From the NCBI GenBank assembly GCA_009379845.1, contig WHSZ01000003.1:62001-126000 (forward strand): a stretch of 64,000 nt of DNA. Direction: 5' to 3'. Below the pieces are notes generated by a model that worked only from the letters and a program-made list of their open reading frames with translations, had not been told where the DNA came from and searched no databases. This document shows, one piece after another, positions 18,414-26,763 of the stretch; the stretch's first letter is position 1, and the number at the start of each line of letters is the position of its first letter. This DNA is from Pseudonocardiaceae bacterium. GTDB lineage: Bacteria; Actinomycetota; Actinomycetes; Mycobacteriales; Pseudonocardiaceae. A program made the position numbers and the translations under genes.

Positions 18414-20547
18414 ACCGGTCTCGTCCACCCCGGCCGTATCGCGACCGGATCAGGTCGCTACGCACTGCCCGTACTGCGCCCTGCAATGTGGCACCACGCT
18501 GAGCCGCGAACGCGAGCGCGTGATCGTGCGGGCGTCCGATTTCCCGGTGAACCGGGGTGGGCTCTGCCAGAAGGGCTGGACGGCGGCTGAGCTGCTGGAC
18601 ACGCCGGATCGGCTACGCCGGCCACTGGTGCGAAATGCCGGCGGTGAACTCGCACCGGTCGATTGGGACACCGCCCTGGACACCGTCGCTTCCCGGGTAA
18701 GGCGCGTGCGGGACGAGCACGGCCCGGACGCGATCGGCGTGTTCGGCGGGGGAGGACTGACCAACGAGAAGGCTTACCTGCTAGGCAAATTCGCACGGCT
18801 GGCTCTTGGCACCAGCCAGATCGACTACAACGGCCGGTTCTGCATGTCTTCGGCCGCCGCGGCTATGACGGCCGCGTTCGGCGTGGACCGCGGGCTCCCC
18901 TTTCCGGTCACCGATCTCGGGAGCGCCGACGTGATCATGCTCGCCGGGGCGAACGTGGCCGAGACAATGCCGCCGTTGATGCGGCATGTGGACTCCGCCG
19001 AGTTGATCGTCATCGATCCGCGGCGTACCGCGACCGCGGAGCGTGCGGCTCTGCACCTACAGCCGACGCCCGGCACCGATCTGGCGCTCGTGTTGGGCTT
19101 GCTGCACGTGGCGGTCGTGGACGGCTGGTGCGACGACGACTACCTGCGAGCCCGGACAAGCGGGTTCGAGGCGGCCAGGCAGCGGGCCATGTGCTGGTGG
19201 CCGGAGCGGGTGGAGCGGGTCACCGGGGTGCCGGTGTCCGCGCAGCGAGCCGCGGTGCGGATGCTGGGGACGGCCCAGCGCGGGTACGTGCTGACCGGCC
19301 GCGGAGTCGAGCAGCACAGCAAGGGCGTGGACACCGTGTCCGGCTTCATCAATCTCGCGCTCGTGCTGGGGCTACCGGGACAGCAGCGCAGCGGCTTCGG
19401 CAGCCTTACAGGGCAAGGCAACGGGCAGGGTGGTCGGGAGCACGGCCAGAAAGCCGACCAGCTCCCCGGGTACCGAACGATCACCGACTCGCACGCCCGA
19501 GAGCATATGGCGGCGGTCTGGGGTGTATCGCCCGGTTGCCTGCCCGGTCCAGGGCGCAGCGCTTACGAGATGCTCGATTCCCTCGGCACCGATGCCGGTG
19601 TCCGGGCGTTGCTGGTGTTCGGTTCGAATCCCGCGGTGTCCGCGCCGCGGGCCGGCCACATCGTCCGACGACTGTCTGCTTTGGACTTTCTCGTGGTGGC
19701 CGACGTGGTGTGCTCGGAAACCGCTCGGCTGGCGGACGTGGTGCTGCCGGTTACCCAGTGGGCCGAGGAAGAGGGCACCATCACCAATCTGGAGGGACGG
19801 GTGTTGCGGCGGCGGAAACTACGGGAGCCCCCGGAGCAGGTGCGTAGTGACCTCGAGGTGCTACACGGCCTGGCACTCCGATTCGGCGAGCCCGGAGATC
19901 GTTATCCCAGCACGCCGTGCGAGGTGTTCGACGAGCTCCGCCGTGCCTCCGAGGGCGGCAAGGCTGATTACTCCGGTATCAGCTACGCGCGATTGGACGC
20001 CGGGGAGGCACTGCACTGGCCATGCCCGGAAACAGCCGAGCCACACCCTGGCACGCCTCGGTTGTTTCTGGATGGTTTCGCGCACCCGGATGGGCGCGCG
20101 CGATTCACTGCCGTGGATCACCGTCCCGCCGCCGAATCCGTCCGATCCGATTACCCGTTACATGCCACCACCGGCCGCGTGCTGGCGCATTACCAGTCCG
20201 GAGCACAGACTCGCAGGATCAGCGAACTGATGGACGCCGCACCGGAAGCGGTCGTCGAGGTGCACCCGGAAACCGGTGGGCGTGCCGGACTGCGGGACGG
20301 CGAGCTGGCGGTGATCAGCTCCAGGCGCGGGTCAACTGTGGCGCGCGTACGCCTGGTCGGCACGATGCGGATGGATACCGTGTTCCTCCCTTTTCACTTC
20401 CCGGGCGCCGGCCGGGCAAACCTGATCACCAATCCCGCCGTGGACGCATGCAGCAAGATGCCCGAGTTCAAGGTATGTGCGGTGCGCATCGAGCCGTATC
20501 ACTCGGCGGCCAGTGGCCCGCTGGCACAGCCGCTGGTTGACGCATGA
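18406..20547 (+). CDS. nasC: Assimilatory-type molybdenum nitrate reductase catalytic subunit
   Basis: Reduces nitrate to nitrite in the cytoplasm using a molybdopterin guanine dinucleotide cofactor and one 4Fe-4S cluster. The 713-residue protein has Cys21-x2-Cys24-x3-Cys28 and Cys54 for the cluster, Cys146 (RFCMSSAA) as the likely Mo ligand, and GSLTGQGNGQGGREHGQKADQLPG typical of assimilatory enzymes. There is no Tat signal. GTG 18406 follows GGGAGG and overlaps narK by 8 bases. The symbol is used in the sense of cytoplasmic assimilatory enzymes; narB is an equivalent name. Electrons probably come from the two flavoproteins encoded downstream. Confidence 0.92.
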   Translation: MSEPVSSTPAVSRPDQVATHCPYCALQCGTTLSRERERVIVRASDFPVNRGGLCQKGWTAAELLDTPDRLRRPLVRNAGGELAPVDWDTALDTVASRVRRVRDEHGPDAIGVFGGGGLTNEKAYLLGKFARLALGTSQIDYNGRFCMSSAAAAMTAAFGVDRGLPFPVTDLGSADVIMLAGANVAETMPPLMRHVDSAELIVIDPRRTATAERAALHLQPTPGTDLALVLGLLHVAVVDGWCDDDYLRARTSGFEAARQRAMCWWPERVERVTGVPVSAQRAAVRMLGTAQRGYVLTGRGVEQHSKGVDTVSGFINLALVLGLPGQQRSGFGSLTGQGNGQGGREHGQKADQLPGYRTITDSHAREHMAAVWGVSPGCLPGPGRSAYEMLDSLGTDAGVRALLVFGSNPAVSAPRAGHIVRRLSALDFLVVADVVCSETARLADVVLPVTQWAEEEGTITNLEGRVLRRRKLREPPEQVRSDLEVLHGLALRFGEPGDRYPSTPCEVFDELRRASEGGKADYSGISYARLDAGEALHWPCPETAEPHPGTPRLFLDGFAHPDGRARFTAVDHRPAAESVRSDYPLHATTGRVLAHYQSGAQTRRISELMDAAPEAVVEVHPETGGRAGLRDGELAVISSRRGSTVARVRLVGTMRMDTVFLPFHFPGAGRANLITNPAVDACSKMPEFKVCAVRIEPYHSAASGPLAQPLVDA

Positions 20548-21980
20548 GTCAGGTGCTCGTCGTCGGCAACGGCTTTGCCGCGCACCGGCTGGTGGATCGG
20601 CTGCATCGTTACGGTCACCAGGACTCCGTTACCGTGCTCGGCGCCGAACAGCGGCCTGCCTATAACCGCATGCTGCTGCCATCGGTCCTCACCGGCGCGC
20701 TGGATTCAGAAGCGCTTACCTTGCCGGCCCACCCTGCCGGGACACGGGTCCGGGTGGGCGTGCGGGCGAGGTGTATCGACAGGGATCGGCGATTGGTCTA
20801 CGCCACATCGAGCGGGCGGTGCGGAACGGTCGACGAGATATACCGCTACGACGAGCTGGTGCTCGCTACCGGCGCGCGGCCGCGAGTGCCGACACTGCCA
20901 GGTGTGCTGACCGATGAGGGGGAGTTGGCTGCTGGCGTTGCGACGTTGCGCACGCTCGCCGACTGCGAGCGGATATCGCCAGGGCAAGTGGTGGTGCTCG
21001 GTGCTGGCGTCCTCGGAGTGGAAACCGCGCTGGAGCTGGCAGGTAGCGGCTGTGCTGCGGTTACCCTGGTGCACCCCGGTTCATACCCGATGAACGAGCG
21101 GCTGGACAGGGCAGCCGGCCGGCTGCTCGCCGATCACCTCGCGGCCACCGGCGTAGCGCTTCACTTGGGGCGCGAGGCCGTGGAGTACCGCCGGGGACAG
21201 CTGCTTCTTGACAACGGCCGGCTACTTACCTCGGACACCGTGCTGCTGTGCACCGGCGTTACGCCCGAAGTCACGTTGGCCAGGGACGCGGGCCTGCCGG
21301 TAGGCAGCGGTGTGGTGGTGGATGATCGGCTGCGTACCGACGATCCGCACATATACGCGATCGGTGATTGCGCGGAGTACAACGGCGTGGTGGGTGGGCA
21401 TGTCGCGCCGGCGTGGCAGCAGGCGGAAACGCTGGCGAGATTGCTTACCGGAGGCGATGCACGGTATCGCGGCACCGCGCACATCATGCGGTTGCGGGCA
21501 TCCGTCCTCGACGCCGCCTGCTTCGGTCCGTTGCACGAGGTGACCGAGCCGGACAGCGATGTCGAGATGGTGGCTCTTTGGGATCGCGAGCGCGTCCGGT
21601 ACGCCAAGCTGGCGCTACGCGATCAGCGGCTCGCCGGCGCGGTGCTGTTCGGTTTCCATCAGGCTATAGCGTCGATCAGCCAGCTGTACGACCGGAATCT
21701 ACCGATGCCGTCCGGACGGCTGGAGCTGTTGCTCGGCGAGGCCGCGGGCAGCCCGGCAGCCATTGAACTACCCGACGAAGCCGTGATCTGTCGTTGCAAC
21801 AACGTCACCAAGAAGACCCTGATCCGCGTGTGGCACGCCGGCGCACGGGACGTTCCCGCGCTGGCGGAAGAGACCCGCGCCACCCGGGGCTGCGGGAGCT
21901 GCACACGCGAGGTGCGGCGTATCCGCGACGCGCTGGAATACAGCGAATCACACCAGATCGGACTGGACAACCGGGTATGA
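20544..21980 (+). CDS. NAD(P)H flavoprotein with BFD-type [2Fe-2S] domain (NirB N-half-like)
   Basis: A 478-residue FAD protein resembling the first half of NirB. The N-terminal FAD domain (VLVVGNGFAAHRLVDRL, LATGARPR) and NAD-binding VVLGAGVLGVETALELA are followed by a bacterioferritin-associated-ferredoxin-like domain with Cys416-x-Cys418 and Cys450-x2-Cys453. It stops there: the siroheme and 4Fe-4S part of nitrite reductase is absent. The likely job is to pass electrons from NAD(P)H to the nitrate reductase encoded upstream, with which it shares an ATGA overlap at 20544-20547. Confidence 0.85.
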   Translation: MSQVLVVGNGFAAHRLVDRLHRYGHQDSVTVLGAEQRPAYNRMLLPSVLTGALDSEALTLPAHPAGTRVRVGVRARCIDRDRRLVYATSSGRCGTVDEIYRYDELVLATGARPRVPTLPGVLTDEGELAAGVATLRTLADCERISPGQVVVLGAGVLGVETALELAGSGCAAVTLVHPGSYPMNERLDRAAGRLLADHLAATGVALHLGREAVEYRRGQLLLDNGRLLTSDTVLLCTGVTPEVTLARDAGLPVGSGVVVDDRLRTDDPHIYAIGDCAEYNGVVGGHVAPAWQQAETLARLLTGGDARYRGTAHIMRLRASVLDAACFGPLHEVTEPDSDVEMVALWDRERVRYAKLALRDQRLAGAVLFGFHQAIASISQLYDRNLPMPSGRLELLLGEAAGSPAAIELPDEAVICRCNNVTKKTLIRVWHAGARDVPALAEETRATRGCGSCTREVRRIRDALEYSESHQIGLDNRV

Positions 21981-23209
21981 CTCGCACGCTCATCGTTGTC
22001 GGACACGGTATGGTTGGGCACCGGCTCGTCGACGACATTCGCGCACGCGGCCGGCCAAGCGACTGGCGAACGGTTGTACTGACGGAGGAATCCGAGCCCG
22101 CCTACGACCGGACCGCTCTTTCGTCCTATTTGGATACTGGAAGCGCGAGTACTCTCAGTCTGGTCAGCGAGGAGTTCCTGAGCGATCCAATGGTGGACCT
22201 GCGGTTGGCGACCGGTGTGGCCACAATCGATCGGCAGGGGCGGAAAGTGCTGACCGTGAGCGGTACCGAGCTCTACTACGACGCTCTGGTGCTGGCTACC
22301 GGCTCGCGGCCGCATCAGCCGCCGGTACCGGGTCGAGATCTGGACGGCTGCTTCGTTTATCGCACTCTCGAAGACCTTGACGCGATCCGAGCGGCTGCCG
22401 TGGCCGGGCGGCCGGGTGTCGTAATCGGCGGAGGATTGCTCGGGTTGGAAGCCGCGAATGCCTTGCGGCTACTTGAAATGCGTGTTCACGTCGTTGAGCT
22501 TGCGCGATGGCCAATGCCGGTGCAGATCGACGAGGCCGGTGGGCAGGTGCTCGCGCGGCTGCTCGGGAAACTCGGGCTGCGACTGCACTGCGGGGTTGCC
22601 GTGGCGTCGATCGAAGCGGGCCAGGTTGGCCGGGTGTCTCGCGTGCGGCTGACCGACGGTACCGACGTGGCAGCTGATCTCGTGGTGTTCTCAACCGGTA
22701 TCCGCCCCCGTGACGAGCTCGCCGCCTCGGCCGGCTTGGAGATCGCGGAAGGCGGTGGTGTTCTTGTTGACGACTATTGCCGCACCAACGACGAGCACAT
22801 CTGGGCGATTGGGGAGTGTGCTGCGGTTCGGGGACGCCGCTATGGCCTTGTCGCGCCGGGTTACCGGATGGCCGAGACCGTCGTCGATCAGCTGCTCGGC
22901 GCCGGCGAGCTGACCTTCGCCGGTGCCGATATGTCCACCGAGCTCAAGCTGCTCGGTGTCGACGTGGCCAGCTTTGGCGACGCGCATGCCGAAACGCCAG
23001 GCGCGATGGAACTCAGCTACCAGCGCAATACCGCGGGTACCTACGCGAAACTCGTTCTCGGTGCGGACAGCCGCACCTTGCTCGGCGGCGTGCTGACGGG
23101 CGATGCCAGCGCGTACCCCGTCCTTCGTTCCCTGGTCGGTTACGAGCTGCCCGTGCCGCCGGAACAGCTACTCGGCTACTGCGGTGGACGATCCGCGGTG
23201 AGCAGTTGA
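21977..23209 (+). CDS. FAD-dependent NAD(P)H oxidoreductase (NirB N-terminal domain-like)
   Basis: A 410-residue pyridine nucleotide-disulphide-type flavoprotein without any iron-sulphur domain. It has LIVVGHGMVGHRLVDDI, LATGSRPHQPPVPG and VVIGGGLLGLEAANALR, plus the C-terminal region typical of nitrite-reductase-like FAD proteins. The ATG at 21977 overlaps the preceding stop (ATGA), so it is the fourth member of a nitrate operon. Its exact partner is unknown; a second electron-input subunit for the nitrate reductase is the best guess. The last 34 bases overlap the convergent SARP gene. Confidence 0.85.
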   Translation: MTRTLIVVGHGMVGHRLVDDIRARGRPSDWRTVVLTEESEPAYDRTALSSYLDTGSASTLSLVSEEFLSDPMVDLRLATGVATIDRQGRKVLTVSGTELYYDALVLATGSRPHQPPVPGRDLDGCFVYRTLEDLDAIRAAAVAGRPGVVIGGGLLGLEAANALRLLEMRVHVVELARWPMPVQIDEAGGQVLARLLGKLGLRLHCGVAVASIEAGQVGRVSRVRLTDGTDVAADLVVFSTGIRPRDELAASAGLEIAEGGGVLVDDYCRTNDEHIWAIGECAAVRGRRYGLVAPGYRMAETVVDQLLGAGELTFAGADMSTELKLLGVDVASFGDAHAETPGAMELSYQRNTAGTYAKLVLGADSRTLLGGVLTGDASAYPVLRSLVGYELPVPPEQLLGYCGGRSAVSS

Positions 23210-24024
23210 TGGTGCAACCGCTGGAGTTCGGTGCACGGTTCGAGCCCCAGTTCCTTGTTCAGCGTCGCGCGGAGTGTGCGGTAAGCGGCCAGCGCGTCGT
23301 GCCGCCGGCCGCTGCGGTCCAGCACGCGGATCAGCTGGCCGTGCAGGCCTTCGTCGAACGGGTTGCTGGTGACCAGCGATCGTAGTTCCCCGATCAGCTC
23401 GCGGTGCATACCGGCTTCGATCTCGGCCTGAATCCGAAGATGATGCGCGTTGCGTTTCTGCTCCTGCAGTTCCACGGCATAAGCGGAAAGCCAAGGGCCA
23501 CAATCCACGTTGGCCAACGGCGGGCCAGACCAAAGGGAAAGCGCGGTTCGAAGGGTGCGCGCGGCCTCGTTATGTTGTCCTCGTTGTATTTGCTCATGCC
23601 CCTGCTGGCACAACCGCTGGAATACGTAAACATCGATCCGTGCGGTGTCAATCCTCAGGACATAGCCGGGAAGTTTGGTGAGCAGCTGCATGTTGTCATC
23701 GGTACCGGTACGGCGGTTTTTCTCGATGAACCTGCGCAGCTGATATACATACGTTTGCATGGTGGTTCTGGCGCTACGTGGCGGCTCGTCCGCCCACAAC
23801 TCCTGGATGATCGAATCGATCTGCACGATCTTGTCCGCACGCAGTAGCAGCATCGCGAGCAGTTGCAGGGTCTTGGGAGCTGTGGGCGCGCAGTCCTGGC
23901 CGTGTTTGAGCGCCTCGAGCGGACCGAGCAACCTGAATTCCAACTGGTTATCACCCGCGCTGGAGGGCGGTTCACGCATCACGTCAACAGGCTCGCGCCA
24001 GCCTTCTCCTTGCCTGGGGTGCAT
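23176..24024 (-). CDS. SARP-family pathway regulator
   Basis: A 282-residue transcriptional activator of the small Streptomyces antibiotic regulatory protein type. An N-terminal winged-helix domain (LEFRLLGPLEAL, LLAMLLLRADKIVQIDSIIQELW, TMQTYVYQLRRFI, LPGYVLRI) is followed by a bacterial transcriptional activation domain (DVYVFQRL to GLEPCTELQRLHHQLL). No ATPase or TPR domain follows. I chose the ATG at 24024 because AGGAGAT stands 6 bases upstream of it. It is divergent from the TOMM genes across a 268-base gap, and such proteins usually switch on the genes of their own cluster. Confidence 0.92.
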   Translation of the reverse strand: MHPRQGEGWREPVDVMREPPSSAGDNQLEFRLLGPLEALKHGQDCAPTAPKTLQLLAMLLLRADKIVQIDSIIQELWADEPPRSARTTMQTYVYQLRRFIEKNRRTGTDDNMQLLTKLPGYVLRIDTARIDVYVFQRLCQQGHEQIQRGQHNEAARTLRTALSLWSGPPLANVDCGPWLSAYAVELQEQKRNAHHLRIQAEIEAGMHRELIGELRSLVTSNPFDEGLHGQLIRVLDRSGRRHDALAAYRTLRATLNKELGLEPCTELQRLHHQLLTADRPPQ

Positions 24025-24183
24025 TACGAAATCTCCTGTCTGCGAGTGGCATCGCGGCCACCTTTTCCGCCGGCCTGTGCCGGGCTCTCCGGGCGACCGG
24101 CAGGTCTGCAACGACGGTCACAGAATTACGTCGTCAGGGGGAGTGAGGACGCCACGACTACGGCATGACTTGTGCCAACGATC

Positions 24184-24202
24184 GGTATGAAATATGCATA
24201 CC
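24184..24202. promoter_or_regulatory. Inverted repeat in the SARP/TOMM divergent promoter region
   Basis: GGTATG and CATACC form a perfect 6-base inverted repeat separated by 7 bases, between the SARP gene and the TOMM operon. The upstream ATG that would extend the precursor gene (24194) lies inside this repeat, which argues that the region is regulatory rather than coding. TTGTGC at 24170-24175 and TATGCA at 24193-24198 are 17 bases apart and could be a weak promoter for the TOMM operon. The binding protein is unknown; the SARP or the nearby NarL-type regulator are candidates. Confidence 0.45.
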
Positions 24203-24292
24203 ACTCTGATGATTCGCACACTGGCGATGGCGGAGCCTGATCAACAGAATACGACGGTATCGCACGAATCCTTCAGACCACGGGAGACATCG

Positions 24293-24484
24293 TTGATTGA
24301 TACTGCGACTAGTAACGCCGTGTCAGTGCTGACCGCCGACGTTGACGCCGCTGGCGCGACGTACCGCCCCGAGCTGGTAATCGACGAATTCGATCAGTGG
24401 AACAATCCGACCGGACTTCGCCTGATGTCCTGCTCGCCGTGTTCCGTTGGTGGGTCGGAGATCGTGATGGGGGAAGCAGTGTAA
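24293..24484 (+). CDS. Candidate TOMM (thiazole/oxazole) RiPP precursor peptide
   Basis: A 63-residue peptide starting at TTG 24293, with GGGAG 6 bases upstream. The stop TAA overlaps the ATG of the YcaO gene, so the two are translationally coupled. The first ~44 residues are acidic and free of Cys, as leaders are (PELVIDEFDQWNNPTGLRL). The end is MSCSPCSVGGSEIVMGEAV, with the only two cysteines and several serines close together, suited to azole formation. It resembles no precursor I can name. In-frame ATGs at 24209 and 24227 would lengthen the leader. The core boundaries, and whether the tail after GG is removed, cannot be told from sequence. Confidence 0.7.
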   Translation: MIDTATSNAVSVLTADVDAAGATYRPELVIDEFDQWNNPTGLRLMSCSPCSVGGSEIVMGEAV

Positions 24485-26763
24485 TGGATCTACGTGCCGC
24501 AACGGCGCAGCTTGTCGGTTTCAAACGGCACCTCCAGGTGGATTTGACGGAGGACGGCGCTTACCTGTTTTCCGAGCGTGGAGTAACGAAGCTGGAGGGT
24601 GAACGGATCGCAGCCCTAGCTGCGCTGCTTGACGGCACCAGGGATATCGCGAGCGTGCTTCGCGCCAGACCAGGTGGTATGGCCGCGGAGCACGCCGCGA
24701 GCCTCATCGCACAGCTTATGGAAGCTGGCCTGGTCACGGCGTGGCTTCCGGGTGAGCGCAGCGCTGACGACCGGGAACTCGCGTTCTGGGAAGCTGGCGA
24801 TGTCGACCCTGCCGTTGCCGCGACCGACGTTGTGCGACGCGTTGGGCTGCTTGCCGTTGGCGAAGCGGTCGACGCCGAGGCGATCGCGCCCGCGTTGCGT
24901 TCCTGCGGGCTGGCCGTTACCACTGGCTCGACATCGATACCGAGCCAGCCGATTGAGCTGTCCATCGTATTGTGCGACGACTATCTTGATCCACGGCTTG
25001 CGGAGATCGACGCCGCGCATCGTGCCGCGAAACAGCCTTGGTTACTCGCCAAGCCGACCGGGAGGCAACTCTGGATCGGCCCGGTGTTCCAACCGGAGAA
25101 ATCCGGCTGCTGGCACTGCCTGACAAACCGGTTGTGGACACATCGGCACGCGGAAGCGTGCGCGCAAGCTTCTTTGGGACGTAGCGGCCCGGCGCTGCGT
25201 CCGGTGACTTCGATCGCCGCGCTGATTGGAGTAGCCGCGCATTTCGTGGCGCTGGAAGCAACCAAATGGCTTGCCGGGTACCGCTATCCGGGGCAATCCT
25301 GCGTCTGGACGTTCGACAGCTTTGATATGCACGGCCAGCGTCACGAACTACGCGCCAGGCCCCAGTGTGGCGAGTGCGGGGACATATCTCTGGTCGCCGC
25401 GCAGGCCCGCAGGCCGGTGATCCTGAACCAGGTACGGAAGGCTTCCTTTGGCGCGGGCGGGCACCGGTCGATGACGCCCGATCAGATCCTCGATCAATAC
25501 CAGCATCTGATCAGTCCGGTGACCGGAATTGTCAAGGAGATCACTCGCGATACCCGCGGTCCAGAATTGCTTAAGTCCTTCCGCTCTGGCCCGAACATTG
25601 CCACGAATGTGCGAAGCATGCGGGCGCTGCGTTCGAGCCTTCGTAATCAGAGTGGTGGCAAGGGGATTACCGCGGTGGATGCGCAGGCGGGAGCATTGTG
25701 CGAGGCGATTGAGCGATACAGCGGATGCTTCCACGGCGACGAAGAACGCGTGCGAGGTAGTCTGCGGTCGCTCGGCGAGCAAGCGATCCACCCGAACACT
25801 TCGCTGCTGTTCAACGATCGGCAATATGCGACACGTACCGAGTGGAACGCGGCACACTCGTTGTTTCAGCGGGTATACGAGCCGTTCGACGAACACGCGG
25901 TGACGTACTGGACGCCGGTATGGTCACTTACCCAGCATCGTCATCGCCTGTTGCCAACGGAGCTGCTCTACTATGGCGCGTCAGGTGGCCGCAGCGTGTT
26001 CGCCGATTCCAACGGCAACGCGGCGGGCAGCAGCATTGAGGATGCCGTCTTGCAGGGAACGCTCGAGCTGGTGGAACGCGACGCGGTCGCACTGTGGTGG
26101 TACAACCGCACGCCCGTTCCCAGTGTCGATCTCGAGGCGTTCGGTGATCCATGGATCGAGCAGGTGCGTCGGTGCTACGGCGAGATGGGCCGCGAGGTGT
26201 GGGTACTCGACGTCACATCGGACTTGGGTATTCCTGCCATGGTGGCGGTTTCTCGACGTAGCGGTGCGGCGCGAGAGGACATCATGTTCGGGTGCGGGGC
26301 CCACCTTGATCCGCATGTGGCCCTGCGACGCGCGTTGACCGAGTTGAATCAACTGATACCCACGATTCCGGATGGCGAGTTCAGCGCGAAACACGCCAAG
26401 GAGGATCCCGATGTGGTGCATTGGTGGCTACACGCGACGGTATCCAACCAGCCCTATATTCTTCCTCGCGAAGGCACCGAACCACGCGTCCCGGCGGACT
26501 TCGACTACGTGCCACGTGACGATCTGCGGGAAGATGTCGAGGCCATAAAGGCGAAACTGGTGGAGCGAGGACTGGAAATGCTGATACTCGACCAAACTCG
26601 ACCGGATATTGGCCTGCCTGTCGTAAAGGTGCTGGTTCCGGGCATGCGACACTTCTGGGCGCGCTTCGCGCCTGGTAGGTTGTACGACGTTCCGGTACGG
26701 CTCGGTCGACTCAGCGAACCGATTCAATATGAGAACCTGAACCCTTTGCCGTTCTTCCTTTGA
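24484..26763 (+). CDS. Fused E1-like/YcaO TOMM cyclodehydratase
   Basis: A 759-residue enzyme that should bind the leader peptide and turn Cys/Ser/Thr of the core into azolines with ATP. The N-terminal part is the E1/ThiF-like (C protein) domain with a Cys4 zinc site: Cys209, Cys212, Cys295, Cys298. From about residue 340 the YcaO domain follows, with ATP-binding segments GALCEAIERYSG (near 404) and ELVERDAVALWW (near 528). It ends in NPLPFFL, the proline-rich terminus known to be needed in TOMM YcaO enzymes. ATG 24484 overlaps the precursor stop; GGGGGAAG is upstream. Confidence 0.93.
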   Translation: MDLRAATAQLVGFKRHLQVDLTEDGAYLFSERGVTKLEGERIAALAALLDGTRDIASVLRARPGGMAAEHAASLIAQLMEAGLVTAWLPGERSADDRELAFWEAGDVDPAVAATDVVRRVGLLAVGEAVDAEAIAPALRSCGLAVTTGSTSIPSQPIELSIVLCDDYLDPRLAEIDAAHRAAKQPWLLAKPTGRQLWIGPVFQPEKSGCWHCLTNRLWTHRHAEACAQASLGRSGPALRPVTSIAALIGVAAHFVALEATKWLAGYRYPGQSCVWTFDSFDMHGQRHELRARPQCGECGDISLVAAQARRPVILNQVRKASFGAGGHRSMTPDQILDQYQHLISPVTGIVKEITRDTRGPELLKSFRSGPNIATNVRSMRALRSSLRNQSGGKGITAVDAQAGALCEAIERYSGCFHGDEERVRGSLRSLGEQAIHPNTSLLFNDRQYATRTEWNAAHSLFQRVYEPFDEHAVTYWTPVWSLTQHRHRLLPTELLYYGASGGRSVFADSNGNAAGSSIEDAVLQGTLELVERDAVALWWYNRTPVPSVDLEAFGDPWIEQVRRCYGEMGREVWVLDVTSDLGIPAMVAVSRRSGAAREDIMFGCGAHLDPHVALRRALTELNQLIPTIPDGEFSAKHAKEDPDVVHWWLHATVSNQPYILPREGTEPRVPADFDYVPRDDLREDVEAIKAKLVERGLEMLILDQTRPDIGLPVVKVLVPGMRHFWARFAPGRLYDVPVRLGRLSEPIQYENLNPLPFFL

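Noticed and set aside
20544..23209. Complete nitrite reductase NirB
   Set aside because: Both flavoproteins end before the ferredoxin-nitrite-reductase siroheme domain, and no C-terminal siroheme Cys motif is found in any frame after them.
24194..24484. 96-residue form of the precursor starting at ATG 24194
   Set aside because: The ATG lies inside an inverted repeat and has no Shine-Dalgarno. TTG 24293 has GGGAG at good spacing.
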